DNA of 64,000 bases from Bifidobacterium saimiriisciurei (GTDB lineage Bacteria > Actinomycetota > Actinomycetes > Actinomycetales > Bifidobacteriaceae): positions 1 to 64,000 of the forward strand of contig NZ_WHZU01000001.1 of the NCBI RefSeq assembly GCF_010667655.1, in the 5' to 3' direction. The position numbers and the translations under genes were made by a program. The notes under the pieces were generated by a model. The model searched no databases. It worked only from the letters and a program-made list of their open reading frames with translations, and was not told the DNA's origin. Below, one piece after another: positions 44,962 to 53,145 of the stretch (the first letter of the stretch is position 1; each line of letters begins with the position of its first letter).

Positions 44962-45735
44962 ATGCCCAAGTTCGATCGCAACAGCTACAACCTCGAAGGC
45001 AAGGTCGCCCTCATCACCGGCGGCGCCCGAGGACTCGGCCGCAACTACTCCATCGCGCTGTCCATGTACGGCGCCGACATCTTCGTCGCCGCCGAGAACG
45101 AGGAGGGCTGGGACGAGATCCGCGAGATCGTCGAGGCCAACGGCCGTCAGATCGGCTTCATCAAGCAGGACATCACCAAGCCCGGCGCCGCCGACACCAT
45201 CGTCGACGCCGTCATCGAGAAGTTCGGCCACCTCGACATCCTCGTGAACAACGCCGGCATCCAGATCCGCAACGACGTGCTCGACTTCAAGGACGAGGAC
45301 TGGTACAAGGTCATCGACGTGAACCTCAACGGCCTGTACATGCTCTCGCACGCCGCCGCCAAGGTGATGGCCAAGCAGAAGCACGGCAAGATCATCAACA
45401 TCGGCTCCATGCAGTCCTACCGCGCCGGCAAGCGCATCTTCCCGTACGCGGCCAGCAAGCACGGCGTGCTCGGCCTCACCCGCGCCTACGCCGACGCCCT
45501 TGCTCCGTACAACATCCAGGTCAACGGCCTGGCCCCCGGCTACATCATCACCGACATGACCCGCTCCCTGCAGCAGGACCCGGTCCGCGGTCCCGAAATC
45601 CGCGAGCACATCCCCTCCGGCGAGTGGGGCGTGCCCGAGCAGCTCATGGGCCCGATGGTGTTCCTGGCCAGCGAGGCTTCCGACTACGTCACCGGCGTGA
45701 TGCTGCCGGTCGACGGCGGCTACCTGCTGCGCTAG
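44962..45735 (+). CDS. SDR oxidoreductase (gluconate 5-dehydrogenase / KduD type), cassette A
   Basis: A 257-residue classical SDR with TGGARGLGRNYS, NNAGIQIRND, the catalytic Ser in NIGSMQSYR and YAASK. The C-terminal IPSGEWGVPEQLMGPMVFLA and ASDYVTGVMLPVDGGYLLR segments place it in the gluconate 5-dehydrogenase/2-keto-3-deoxygluconate 5-dehydrogenase group. Following an IdnD-like gene, reduction of 5-ketogluconate to D-gluconate (IdnO reaction) is the most likely step. A ribosome site (AAGGAGAAACC) precedes the ATG. Confidence 0.87.
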   Translation: MPKFDRNSYNLEGKVALITGGARGLGRNYSIALSMYGADIFVAAENEEGWDEIREIVEANGRQIGFIKQDITKPGAADTIVDAVIEKFGHLDILVNNAGIQIRNDVLDFKDEDWYKVIDVNLNGLYMLSHAAAKVMAKQKHGKIINIGSMQSYRAGKRIFPYAASKHGVLGLTRAYADALAPYNIQVNGLAPGYIITDMTRSLQQDPVRGPEIREHIPSGEWGVPEQLMGPMVFLASEASDYVTGVMLPVDGGYLLR

Positions 45736-46034
45736 TCGTCGGGCGATGACGACGCGGGCCGGCTGCGGCCGGTCCGCCGAACAAGACTTGCGTCGGGATG
45801 GACCCGGCGCGGGAATCGGGAGAGGGCCTGCGGTTTCGGCCGCTCTCCCGTCCACCGGTCGCGGCGACGAAGACGCGACGGTGAACATACGGGTGCCGCA
45901 CTGGTTTCCTTCCCCTTACCTGTGCGGACCTGCCGGAGGGCATGCCATGGCATGCGTGCCTTACGGGGAATGGGAGGGGAGGAACCCTCCCTATGCAACC
46001 AAGAGAGAACCCTGTTGGAAAGGTGAAGTTTCCT
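45736..46034 (+). other. Structured 5' region of the cassette A transporter
   Basis: About 300 bp without a gene. It has GGCCGG/CCGGTCC and GGGAGAGGGCC / GGCCGCTCTCCC hairpins, the 16-bp palindrome GCATGCCATGGCATGC (45940-45955), and C-rich (CCTTCCCC) and G-rich (GGGAGGGGAGG) tracts that could pair around it. Possibly a regulated leader or processing site. Confidence 0.45.
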
Positions 46035-47516
46035 ATGTCTTCTGCTGAAGTTTCGACTGCCGCCAATGGAGGCGGCGACCCCTCGCTGGTCAAGCGCACG
46101 ATGGGCGACCTGGTCAAGGCCGCCGTCTCCGGCTGGCTCGGCACCGCGCTCGAGTTCATGGACTTCCAGCTCTACTCGCTGGCGGCGGCTCTGGTGTTCA
46201 AGGACATCTTCTTCGGACACGGCTCGCAGGCCGTGGCCATCATGTCGGCAATGGCCGTATACGGCGTGGGCTACATCGCCCGCCCGATCGGCGCCTGGTA
46301 CTTCGGCCGCCTCGGCGACCGCATCGGCCGCACCAAGGTGCTGTTCATCACCATCGCCATCATGGGTGTGGCCACCACGCTGATCGGCGCGCTGCCCACC
46401 TACGACCAGGTCGGCCTCCTCGCCCCGGCACTGCTGGTGATCCTGCGACTCGTGCAGGGCTTCGGCGCCGGCGCCGAGATCGCCGGCTCCTCCGTGCTCC
46501 TCGCCGAGTACGCACCGACCAAGCAGCGCGGCATCATCGCCTCGCTGACCGCCCTCGGCACCAACTCCGGCACCCTGTTCGCCGGTCTGGTGTGGGCCAT
46601 CCTGCTCGGCTGGCTCGGCAACGACGCGGTCGTCGATTGGGGCTGGCGCATCCCGTTCCTCGGCTCCGTCATCGTGATGGGCGTGGCCGTCTTCATCCGA
46701 ATCCACCTCAAGGAGACCCCGGTCTTCGAGGCCTCCGTGGACGAGATCATCGAGGAGTACGACAAGCCGCTCGACCGCGAGGCCGAGAAGGCCAAGAAGG
46801 AGGCCGCCGCCGAGGCCCGCAAGGAGGCCATCGCCGAGCTCGCCAAGACCAAGCGCTCCTGGAAGGCCTTCCTCGTGGCCTCCGCCCTGCGCTTCGGCCA
46901 GTCCGGCAACTCCGGCATGGTGCAGACCTACCTCATCACCTTCCTCACCGCCAACCTGCTCGTCTCCAAGACCGTCGCCTCGAACATCGTCGTGTACTCC
47001 TCGCTCGTCGCATTCGCCACCGTGCCGCTGATCGGCTGGCTCGGCGACAAGTTCGGCCGCAAGCGCATGTACACCGTGGTCACCGTCATCGACTTCTTCA
47101 TCATCGTGCCGTGCTTCCTGATGATGCTGAACAACCGCGGCACCGACACGGTCATGGAGCAGACCTCCACCGGTCTGGTCCCGCACTTCTCGAACCCCGA
47201 CCTGCTGTTCTTCATCGGCTACATCGTGCTGCACAACCTCACGGTCATGGCCCTGGCCTCCCTGGAGAACCTGACCATGGCGGAGTGCTTCGGCTCGGCC
47301 CACCGCTACGAGCAGCTGGCCCTCTCCAAGGAGATCCCGAACCTGATCACCGCCGGCTTCGGCCCGCTGATCGCCGCCGCGCTGGTCACCGTGTTCGGCT
47401 CCTGGGTCGCCCTCGCCGTGCTGATGTTCTTCTACACCGCGGTCACCTTCGGCGCCAGCGTCGTGATGACCGAGGTCGCCGGCCGCGACCTGACCGTCCG
47501 AGAGGATGCGATGTGA
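46035..47516 (+). CDS. MHS-family MFS transporter, cassette A
   Basis: A 493-residue proton symporter of the metabolite:H+ symport (MHS) branch of MFS, which carries organic acids such as shikimate, citrate and ketoglutarate. The GRLGDRIGRTKVL loop 2-3 motif and RLVQGFGAGAEIAGSSVLLA are clear. A long charged Lys/Glu/Ala helix (about residues 235-275) lies in the central cytoplasmic loop. ATG 46035 has GGTGAAG upstream. A close paralogue is at 50127. Its place with hexonate enzymes suggests uptake of idonate, gluconate or a similar acid. Confidence 0.86.
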   Translation: MSSAEVSTAANGGGDPSLVKRTMGDLVKAAVSGWLGTALEFMDFQLYSLAAALVFKDIFFGHGSQAVAIMSAMAVYGVGYIARPIGAWYFGRLGDRIGRTKVLFITIAIMGVATTLIGALPTYDQVGLLAPALLVILRLVQGFGAGAEIAGSSVLLAEYAPTKQRGIIASLTALGTNSGTLFAGLVWAILLGWLGNDAVVDWGWRIPFLGSVIVMGVAVFIRIHLKETPVFEASVDEIIEEYDKPLDREAEKAKKEAAAEARKEAIAELAKTKRSWKAFLVASALRFGQSGNSGMVQTYLITFLTANLLVSKTVASNIVVYSSLVAFATVPLIGWLGDKFGRKRMYTVVTVIDFFIIVPCFLMMLNNRGTDTVMEQTSTGLVPHFSNPDLLFFIGYIVLHNLTVMALASLENLTMAECFGSAHRYEQLALSKEIPNLITAGFGPLIAAALVTVFGSWVALAVLMFFYTAVTFGASVVMTEVAGRDLTVREDAM

Positions 47517-47550
47517 TATAAGACCTACCCCTGAAATCCCTTGATTGCAC

Positions 47551-47592
47551 GATGCCGGTTCGTTCCCTCCCCGGAGGGCGCGAACCGGCATC
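47551..47592 (+). terminator. Terminator of cassette A, first hairpin
   Basis: GATGCCGGTTCG / CGAACCGGCATC with an inner CCCTCC/GGAGGG, 35 bp after the transporter stop. Confidence 0.75.
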
Positions 47593-47625
47593 GGCGTATA
47601 TGCGGGACCGTTGTTTGAAGACGTT

Positions 47626-47661
47626 CGCGGGGTCGCATGACGATTGCCATGCGACCCCGCG
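47626..47661. terminator. Terminator between cassette A and LacI B
   Basis: CGCGGGGTCGCATG / CATGCGACCCCGCG, a perfect 14-bp stem between convergent genes. Confidence 0.78.
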
Positions 47662-47683
47662 GAGCTTACGGCGAGTGTCCGGC

Positions 47684-48694
47684 TTACAGCGAGTGCCCGG
47701 CGATGCGACGGGTCGGCACACTGATCTCCGTCTGCTCCGGGTGGCCCTGCTCGATGATCTGCAGGATGCTTTCGCCGGCGAGGCGGCCGATCTCGTCGAT
47801 GTCTCGCTGAAGCAGGTCGACGCCGCCGCCGATGAACCGTCCCCAGTTCCAGTCGTCGAAGCTGACGAGGCCGAGGTCCCCGGGGAATTCGAGGCCGGCC
47901 GCCTGCAATGCGGTGAGTGTGCGGAACAGCAGCGGTCCCATCAGCGGGAACACGGCCGTGCGCGGGGCGTCCGGACCGGCGTTCTCGCGCAGCCGTTCCG
48001 CGAGCCATGCGTCATCATGGCCGCGGACGTCCAGCATGACATGCTCCATGCCCAGCTTCGCCGTGCAGTGCCGGACCGCCTCGAGCCTGGGCAGCTGCGA
48101 CGACGTCGGCGCCGTGGTTTCGCTCACGGTGACGATGCGGCGGTATCCGCGTTCGTGCAGCTCCCGGCACATGGCCTTGCTCGACGGTGTGTTGTCGGAT
48201 ATGACGTGCGCGGCGTTCTTCGGCGTCGCCTTGACGATGCCGTCGACGATGACCAGCGGCGTATGCGCGTTGACGATGGGGTAGAAGGCCTCCGGGTCGT
48301 CCTGCGTGGGCTGGATGATCAGGCCGTCGACGTTCTGGCGTATGAGCTTGTTGATGCACAGGTTCTCGTCGGCCGGGTCGTTGCCGGTGCTGAGCAGCAT
48401 CAGGCTGTAGTTCCTCGGCTTGATGACCTTCTGGATGCCGCCGAACAGCATCGAGGAGAAGATGTTGGAGATGTCGCCGACGATGACGCCGATGATCTTC
48501 GTGGAGTTCGATCGCATGCTCTGCGCGGCCGACGACGGCTGGTAGTGCAGGTCCTCGATGACCTTGCCCACCTTCTCGCGGGTGTCGGCGCTCATGCGGG
48601 CCATCTGTCCGTTGAGGTAATTGGACACGGTGGTGACGGAGACCCCCGCCATGCGTGCGACCTCCTTGATGGTGATGGTTTTGCGTCTGGCCAT
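47684..48694 (-). CDS. LacI-family regulator of hexonate cassette B
   Basis: A 336-residue LacI protein starting MARRKTITIKEVARMAGVSV, with the HTH TVSNYLNG and the ligand domain from IIGVIVGDISNIFSSMLFGG. The start at 48694 places the HTH at the N-terminus; a longer frame adds 33 residues of non-family sequence. It is divergent from the cassette B dehydrogenase gene. It resembles the cassette A regulator through both domains, including the MRS-NST-IIGVIVGDISN linker, so the two cassettes probably arose by duplication. Confidence 0.9.
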   Translation of the reverse strand: MARRKTITIKEVARMAGVSVTTVSNYLNGQMARMSADTREKVGKVIEDLHYQPSSAAQSMRSNSTKIIGVIVGDISNIFSSMLFGGIQKVIKPRNYSLMLLSTGNDPADENLCINKLIRQNVDGLIIQPTQDDPEAFYPIVNAHTPLVIVDGIVKATPKNAAHVISDNTPSSKAMCRELHERGYRRIVTVSETTAPTSSQLPRLEAVRHCTAKLGMEHVMLDVRGHDDAWLAERLRENAGPDAPRTAVFPLMGPLLFRTLTALQAAGLEFPGDLGLVSFDDWNWGRFIGGGVDLLQRDIDEIGRLAGESILQIIEQGHPEQTEISVPTRRIAGHSL

Positions 48695-48796
48695 GGTTTC
48701 TTCGATCCTGTGGGTGATAGGGGGAATGAAGGGAATTCTACCGCCGCCTTCGACCAAGATGGTTTTTCCGGGCTGCGGCATGTGTCCGCTCACATC

Positions 48797-48837
48797 GTTG
48801 CGATTTCATTTTACTGAAACGATAAACTAATCGCAAC
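48797..48837. promoter_or_regulatory. Long-spaced dyad upstream of LacI B
   Basis: GTTGCGATT and AATCGCAAC, perfect 9-bp arms with a 23-nt spacer that contains GAAACGATAAAC, itself a weak LacI-like site. No counterpart is seen in cassette A. Confidence 0.4.
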
Positions 48838-48845
48838 ACGCCGAT

Positions 48846-48858
48846 AAAACGTTGAAAA
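48846..48858. promoter_or_regulatory. Operator B1 of the hexonate LacI
   Basis: AAAACGTTGAAAA, counterpart of operator A1. Confidence 0.5.
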
Positions 48859-48893
48859 CATGCGAAAAATACTTTGGTTATAAAAACTTAGTG

Positions 48894-48901
48894 TATCGTT
48901 A
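48894..48901. promoter_or_regulatory. Operator B2 before the cassette B dehydrogenase gene
   Basis: GTG-TATCGTTA-C aligns with GTG-TAACGTTA-C of cassette A, 39-46 bp before the GTG start. Confidence 0.5.
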
Positions 48902-48939
48902 CATCTAACAGCACAACACATGCAATCAAGGAGGATGCT

Positions 48940-49953
48940 GTGAAGGTAGTCAAGATTCCCGGCAAGGGCCAGCTCGAGGTCATCGAAGCCCCCGAACCCG
49001 TCGCCGACGATACGCACGTGGTCATTCGTCCGAAGTTCATCGGCATCTGCGGTTCCGATCTGCATTACCTGGCCGATGGCTCCTGTGGCCTGTCCGTTAT
49101 CCGCGAGCCGCTCACCCCGGGCCACGAGATCAGCGCCGTGCTCGACGAGGACGCCGTCATCGACGGCAAGAACGTCCCGGCCGGCACCCCGGTCGCCGTC
49201 CATCCCGCCACCTTCGGCGACAAGCTCCCCGGCATCGAGGACAAGCCCGAGATCTGGCCGAACGGCTCCTACTTCGGCTCCGCACAGTACTTCCCCCACA
49301 CCCACGGCGGCATGACCGAGAAGATGGTCGTCCGTCCCGACCAGCTCCGCGTGCTCCCCGAGGGTCTCTCCCTCGACATGGCCGCACTCGCCGAACCGCT
49401 CAGCGTCGGCCTGCACGCCATCCGCCTCGCCGGCGATGTGCGCGGCAAGAAGGTGCTCGTCTCCGGCGCCGGCCCCATCGGCCTGCTCGCCGCCGGCGCG
49501 CTCGTCTCGCTCGGCGCCGCCCGCGTGGACGTCTCCGACGTGCTCGACGCCCCGCTTGCGGTCGCCAAGAAGGTCGGTGCGCAGGGCGTCTTCAACGTTG
49601 CGCAGGAGTCGCTGCCCGCCAACACCTACGATCTGGTGTTCGAATGCGCCGGCGCCGCCCCCGCCATCAGCGCCGCGTTCAAGGCCGCCGCCCCCGGCGC
49701 CACCATCGTCCAGGTCGGCATGCTGCTCGACCGCGACGTGCCGCTGAACCTCTCCGCCATCAACGGCAAGGAGATCACCTACATCGGCAGCTTCCGCTTC
49801 TACGACGAGATCGACCAGGCGCTGCAGATCCTCGCCGACACCCCGGCGCTCAAGGAGGTCATCACGCAGGTCTACCCGGTCGACAAGGTCGCCGACGCAT
49901 TCGCCGTCGCCAGGGACTCCTCGCAGTCCTCCAAGGTGCTCGTCGAATTCTGA
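48940..49953 (+). CDS. L-idonate 5-dehydrogenase-like zinc alcohol dehydrogenase, cassette B
   Basis: A 337-residue paralogue of the cassette A enzyme, with the same GTG start after AAGGAGG. Catalytic ligands are in GICGSDLHYL and PGHEIS; FGSAQYFPHTHGGMTEKM and YIGSFRFYDEIDQA are IdnD-like. It too lacks the structural-zinc cysteines. Its neighbours differ from cassette A by having a mannonate-dehydratase-like gene, so its substrate may be another hexonate, for example L-gulonate. A hairpin follows at 49975. Confidence 0.85.
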   Translation: MKVVKIPGKGQLEVIEAPEPVADDTHVVIRPKFIGICGSDLHYLADGSCGLSVIREPLTPGHEISAVLDEDAVIDGKNVPAGTPVAVHPATFGDKLPGIEDKPEIWPNGSYFGSAQYFPHTHGGMTEKMVVRPDQLRVLPEGLSLDMAALAEPLSVGLHAIRLAGDVRGKKVLVSGAGPIGLLAAGALVSLGAARVDVSDVLDAPLAVAKKVGAQGVFNVAQESLPANTYDLVFECAGAAPAISAAFKAAAPGATIVQVGMLLDRDVPLNLSAINGKEITYIGSFRFYDEIDQALQILADTPALKEVITQVYPVDKVADAFAVARDSSQSSKVLVEF

Positions 49954-49974
49954 GCCGCATAGAGGCCATACATC

Positions 49975-50010
49975 ATGTCGGGGCCTCTCGACGCCGAAAG
50001 GCCCCGACAT
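49975..50010 (+). terminator. Hairpin between dehydrogenase and transporter, cassette B
   Basis: ATGTCGGGGCCT / AGGCCCCGACAT, perfect 12-bp stem, 21 bp after the stop. It probably attenuates between the two genes; a TATATATATA tract (50100-50111) upstream of the transporter may be a second promoter. Confidence 0.65.
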
Positions 50011-50126
50011 CACACGATTCCCCGAAATACGAACGATACGGACAAAACGATTCCGATACTGCGGCGCGGACAATGCCGCCCGTGCCGATAACCGATTACG
50101 TATATATATATGAGGTGAAGCAAACC

Positions 50127-51656
50127 ATGTCGTCTGCTATGACCATCGACGGAACGACCGAGGTCGCCGCCGAAATGACCGCGGTCAACGTCGAACCCGC
50201 GGCCGAGAAATCCGATCCCACCCTGGCCGAACGCACCACCGCCGATCTCATCAAGGCCGCCGTCTCCGGCTGGCTCGGCACCGCGCTCGAGTTCATGGAC
50301 TTCCAGCTGTACTCGCTGGCCGCCGCACTCGTCTTCAAGGACATCTTCTTCGGACACGGCTCCGCCGCCGTGGCCATCATGTCGGCCATGGCCGTGTACG
50401 GCGTGGGCTATGTGGCCCGCCCGATCGGCGCCTGGTACTTCGGTCGCCTCGGCGACCGCATCGGCCGCACCAAGGTGCTGTTCATCACCATCGCCATCAT
50501 GGGCTGCGCCACCACGCTGATCGGCGCGCTGCCGACATTCGACCAGGTGGGACTCCTCGCCCCGGCGCTGCTGGTGGTTCTCCGACTGGCCCAGGGCTTC
50601 GGCGCCGGCGCCGAGATCGCCGGCTCCTCCGTGCTCCTCGCCGAATACGCCCCGAAGAAGCATCGCGGCATCGTCTCCGCCTTCACCGCGCTTGGCACCA
50701 ACTCCGGCACCCTGCTGGCCGGCGCCATCTGGGCCGTGCTGCTGGCATGGCTCGGCAACGACGCCGTGGTCGATTGGGGCTGGCGCATCCCGTTCCTCGG
50801 TTCCGTCATCGTGATGGGCGCCGCCGTCTTCATCCGAATGCACCTCAAGGAGACCCCGGTCTATGAGGCCTCGGTGGAGGAGACCATCGCCGAGTACGAC
50901 AAGCCGCTGAACAAGACCGCCGACGCCGAGGCCGAGAAGGCCCGCAAGGAGGCCGAGAAGAAGGCCGCCGCCGAGATCGCCAAGACCCCGCGCTCCCTCA
51001 AGGCGTTCATCGTCGCCTGCATCCTGCGCTTCGGCCAGTGCGGCACCTCCGCCATGGTGCAGACCTACCTCATCACCTTCATGACCGCCAACCTGCTCGT
51101 CTCCAAGTCCGTCGCCTCCAGCGTCGTCGTGTATTCCTCGCTCGTCGGATTCGCCACCGTGCCGCTGATCGGCTGGCTCGGCGATGTCTTCGGACGCAAG
51201 CGCATGTACATGGTCGTCACCATCATCGATGTGTTCCTGCTGGTGCCCTGCTTCCTGCTCATGGTCAACAACCTCGGCACGCAGACCACCATGGAGCAGA
51301 CCTCCTCCGGACTCGTCCCGCACTTCTCGAACCCCGACCTGCTGTTCTTCATCGGCTACATCGTGCTGCACAACCTCGCCGTGCTCTCGCTCGCCTCGCT
51401 GGAGAACCTGACCATGGCCGAGTGCTTCGGCTCCGCACACCGCTACGAGCAGCTCGCCCTCTCCAAGGAGATCCCGAACCTCATCGCCGGCGGCTTCGGC
51501 CCGCTGACCGCAGCCGCGCTGGTCACGGCGTTCGGCGGATCGTGGATCGCGATCGCGGCCATCATGGCGGTCTGCCTCGTGCTCACCTTCCTCGCAGCGG
51601 TGGTCATGCCGGAAGTCGCCGGCCGTGACCTCACCACCCGAGAAGACGCGATGTAA
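50127..51656 (+). CDS. MHS-family MFS transporter, cassette B
   Basis: A 509-residue paralogue of the cassette A transporter; most helices are nearly identical (FGRLGDRIGRTKVLFITIAI, RLAQGFGAGAEIAGSSVLLA). The N-terminal tail is longer by about 15 residues and the charged central loop (about residues 250-292) is also longer, AEAEKARKEAEKKAAAEIAK. ATG 50127 follows AGGTGAAG. Divergence is concentrated in the tail and loop rather than the helices, hinting that both carry similar acids. Confidence 0.86.
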   Translation: MSSAMTIDGTTEVAAEMTAVNVEPAAEKSDPTLAERTTADLIKAAVSGWLGTALEFMDFQLYSLAAALVFKDIFFGHGSAAVAIMSAMAVYGVGYVARPIGAWYFGRLGDRIGRTKVLFITIAIMGCATTLIGALPTFDQVGLLAPALLVVLRLAQGFGAGAEIAGSSVLLAEYAPKKHRGIVSAFTALGTNSGTLLAGAIWAVLLAWLGNDAVVDWGWRIPFLGSVIVMGAAVFIRMHLKETPVYEASVEETIAEYDKPLNKTADAEAEKARKEAEKKAAAEIAKTPRSLKAFIVACILRFGQCGTSAMVQTYLITFMTANLLVSKSVASSVVVYSSLVGFATVPLIGWLGDVFGRKRMYMVVTIIDVFLLVPCFLLMVNNLGTQTTMEQTSSGLVPHFSNPDLLFFIGYIVLHNLAVLSLASLENLTMAECFGSAHRYEQLALSKEIPNLIAGGFGPLTAAALVTAFGGSWIAIAAIMAVCLVLTFLAAVVMPEVAGRDLTTREDAM

Positions 51657-51670
51657 CCGACGTGCAATCC

Positions 51671-51697
51671 GGGGTCGCGGGGCCAGGCCGCGACCCC
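51671..51697 (+). terminator. Hairpin after the cassette B transporter
   Basis: GGGGTCGCGG / CCGCGACCCC around 7 nt, 15 bp after the stop. Confidence 0.65.
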
Positions 51698-51768
51698 GAC
51701 CGCAACAATCAAACACAACCGCAACAATCATCCGAACCGTACGACCATCCAAATCCAAGGAGAACGAC

Positions 51769-53016
51769 ATGACAGTCACCATCGACAAGGTGCGCGTCAT
51801 CTGCACGGCGCCCGAAGGCATCAACCTCGTCGTCGTCCGCGTGGAGACCAACCAGCCGGGCCTCTACGGTCTGGGCTGCGCCACCTACGCCTACCGCCAC
51901 CTCGCGGTGAAGACCGTGGTGGAGGAGTACCTCGACCCGCTGCTGCGCGGCCGCGATGTGGAGAACATCGAGGAGATCTGGCAGCTCATGCACCAGAACG
52001 CCTACTGGCGCAACGGACCGATCTCCAACAACGCGATCTCCGGCGTCGACATGGCGCTGTGGGACATCAAGGGCAAGATGGCCGGCATGCCGGTCTACCA
52101 GCTCTTCGGCGGCAAGGTCCGCGAAGGCATCCCCGTCTATCGCCACGCCGACGGCCGTGACCTCGAGGAGCTGTGCGACAACATCCAGCAGTTCCAGGAG
52201 ATGGGCATCACCACCATCCGCTGCCAGTGCGGCGGCTACGGCGGCGAGGACTACGGCAACACCCCGGCCACCGCCCCCGAAGGAGCCCACCCAGGCGTCT
52301 ACCTCGACTCCAAGAAGTACATCCACGACACGGTCGAGCTGTTCGCCGGCATCCGTGACCGCATCGGCTACGACATGAACCTCGTGCACGACGTGCATGA
52401 GCGCATCGCCCCGGTCGAGGCCCTGCAGCTCGCCAAGGCTCTCGAACCCTACGAGCTGTTCTTCCTCGAGGACCCGGTGCCGATCGAGCAGACCGACTGG
52501 CTGCGCCGCCTGCGCCAGCAGACCAGCATCCCGATCGCACAGGGCGAGCTGTTCAACAACTCGGCCGAATGGAAGACGCTCATCACCGAGCACCTCATCG
52601 ACTTCATCCGCGTGCACATCAGCCAGATCGGCGGCATCACCGCCGCCCGCAAGCTGCAGATCTTCGCCGAGCAGTTCGGTGTGCGCACCGCATGGCACGG
52701 CCCGGGCGACATGTCGCCGCTGGCCCACGCGGCGAACATCCACATCGACCTGGCCGCGCAGAACTTCGGCGTGCAGGAATGGTCGGGCATCGAGCCGCCG
52801 AACTTCGTGATCCAGGAGCTCAAGGGACCGCACGGCGCACTGCTCGACGTGTTCCCCGGACTGCCCGAGTACAAGGACGGCTACGTCTACGCCAACGACA
52901 AGCCGGGCCTGGGCGTCGACCTCGACGAGGCCGAGGCCGCCAAGTACCCGTGCGAGAACACGGTGACCACGTGGACGCAGACCCGCCGCCGCGACGGCGC
53001 CCTCGTCACCCCGTGA
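51769..53016 (+). CDS. Enolase-superfamily sugar-acid dehydratase (mannonate dehydratase / RspA type)
   Basis: A 415-residue protein of the ManD subgroup of the enolase superfamily. ManD enzymes dehydrate D-mannonate (some D-gluconate) to 2-keto-3-deoxygluconate. Family segments are VYRHADGRD, TIRCQCGGYGG, the metal ligands in NLVHDVHER (Asp and the HxR region), FFLEDPVP and AQGELFNN, and AWHGPGDMSPLAHAANIH. ATG 51769 has AAGGAGAA upstream. Low-efficiency ManD proteins elsewhere lie in L-gulonate/L-idonate clusters next to IdnD/RspB-type dehydrogenases, as here. No KDG kinase or aldolase is seen in the window, so its physiological product route is open. Confidence 0.87.
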   Translation: MTVTIDKVRVICTAPEGINLVVVRVETNQPGLYGLGCATYAYRHLAVKTVVEEYLDPLLRGRDVENIEEIWQLMHQNAYWRNGPISNNAISGVDMALWDIKGKMAGMPVYQLFGGKVREGIPVYRHADGRDLEELCDNIQQFQEMGITTIRCQCGGYGGEDYGNTPATAPEGAHPGVYLDSKKYIHDTVELFAGIRDRIGYDMNLVHDVHERIAPVEALQLAKALEPYELFFLEDPVPIEQTDWLRRLRQQTSIPIAQGELFNNSAEWKTLITEHLIDFIRVHISQIGGITAARKLQIFAEQFGVRTAWHGPGDMSPLAHAANIHIDLAAQNFGVQEWSGIEPPNFVIQELKGPHGALLDVFPGLPEYKDGYVYANDKPGLGVDLDEAEAAKYPCENTVTTWTQTRRRDGALVTP

Positions 53017-53145
53017 CCGGCCGGCGCCCGCCGGACCGTCCATCACGGATCCATAAAACACAGACCCATAACTTAATATCCACCAAGCAAACCAACCGAA
53101 ACCAAACAACACCTATCCAATAGGAACAATTGAAAGGAGCCAATG

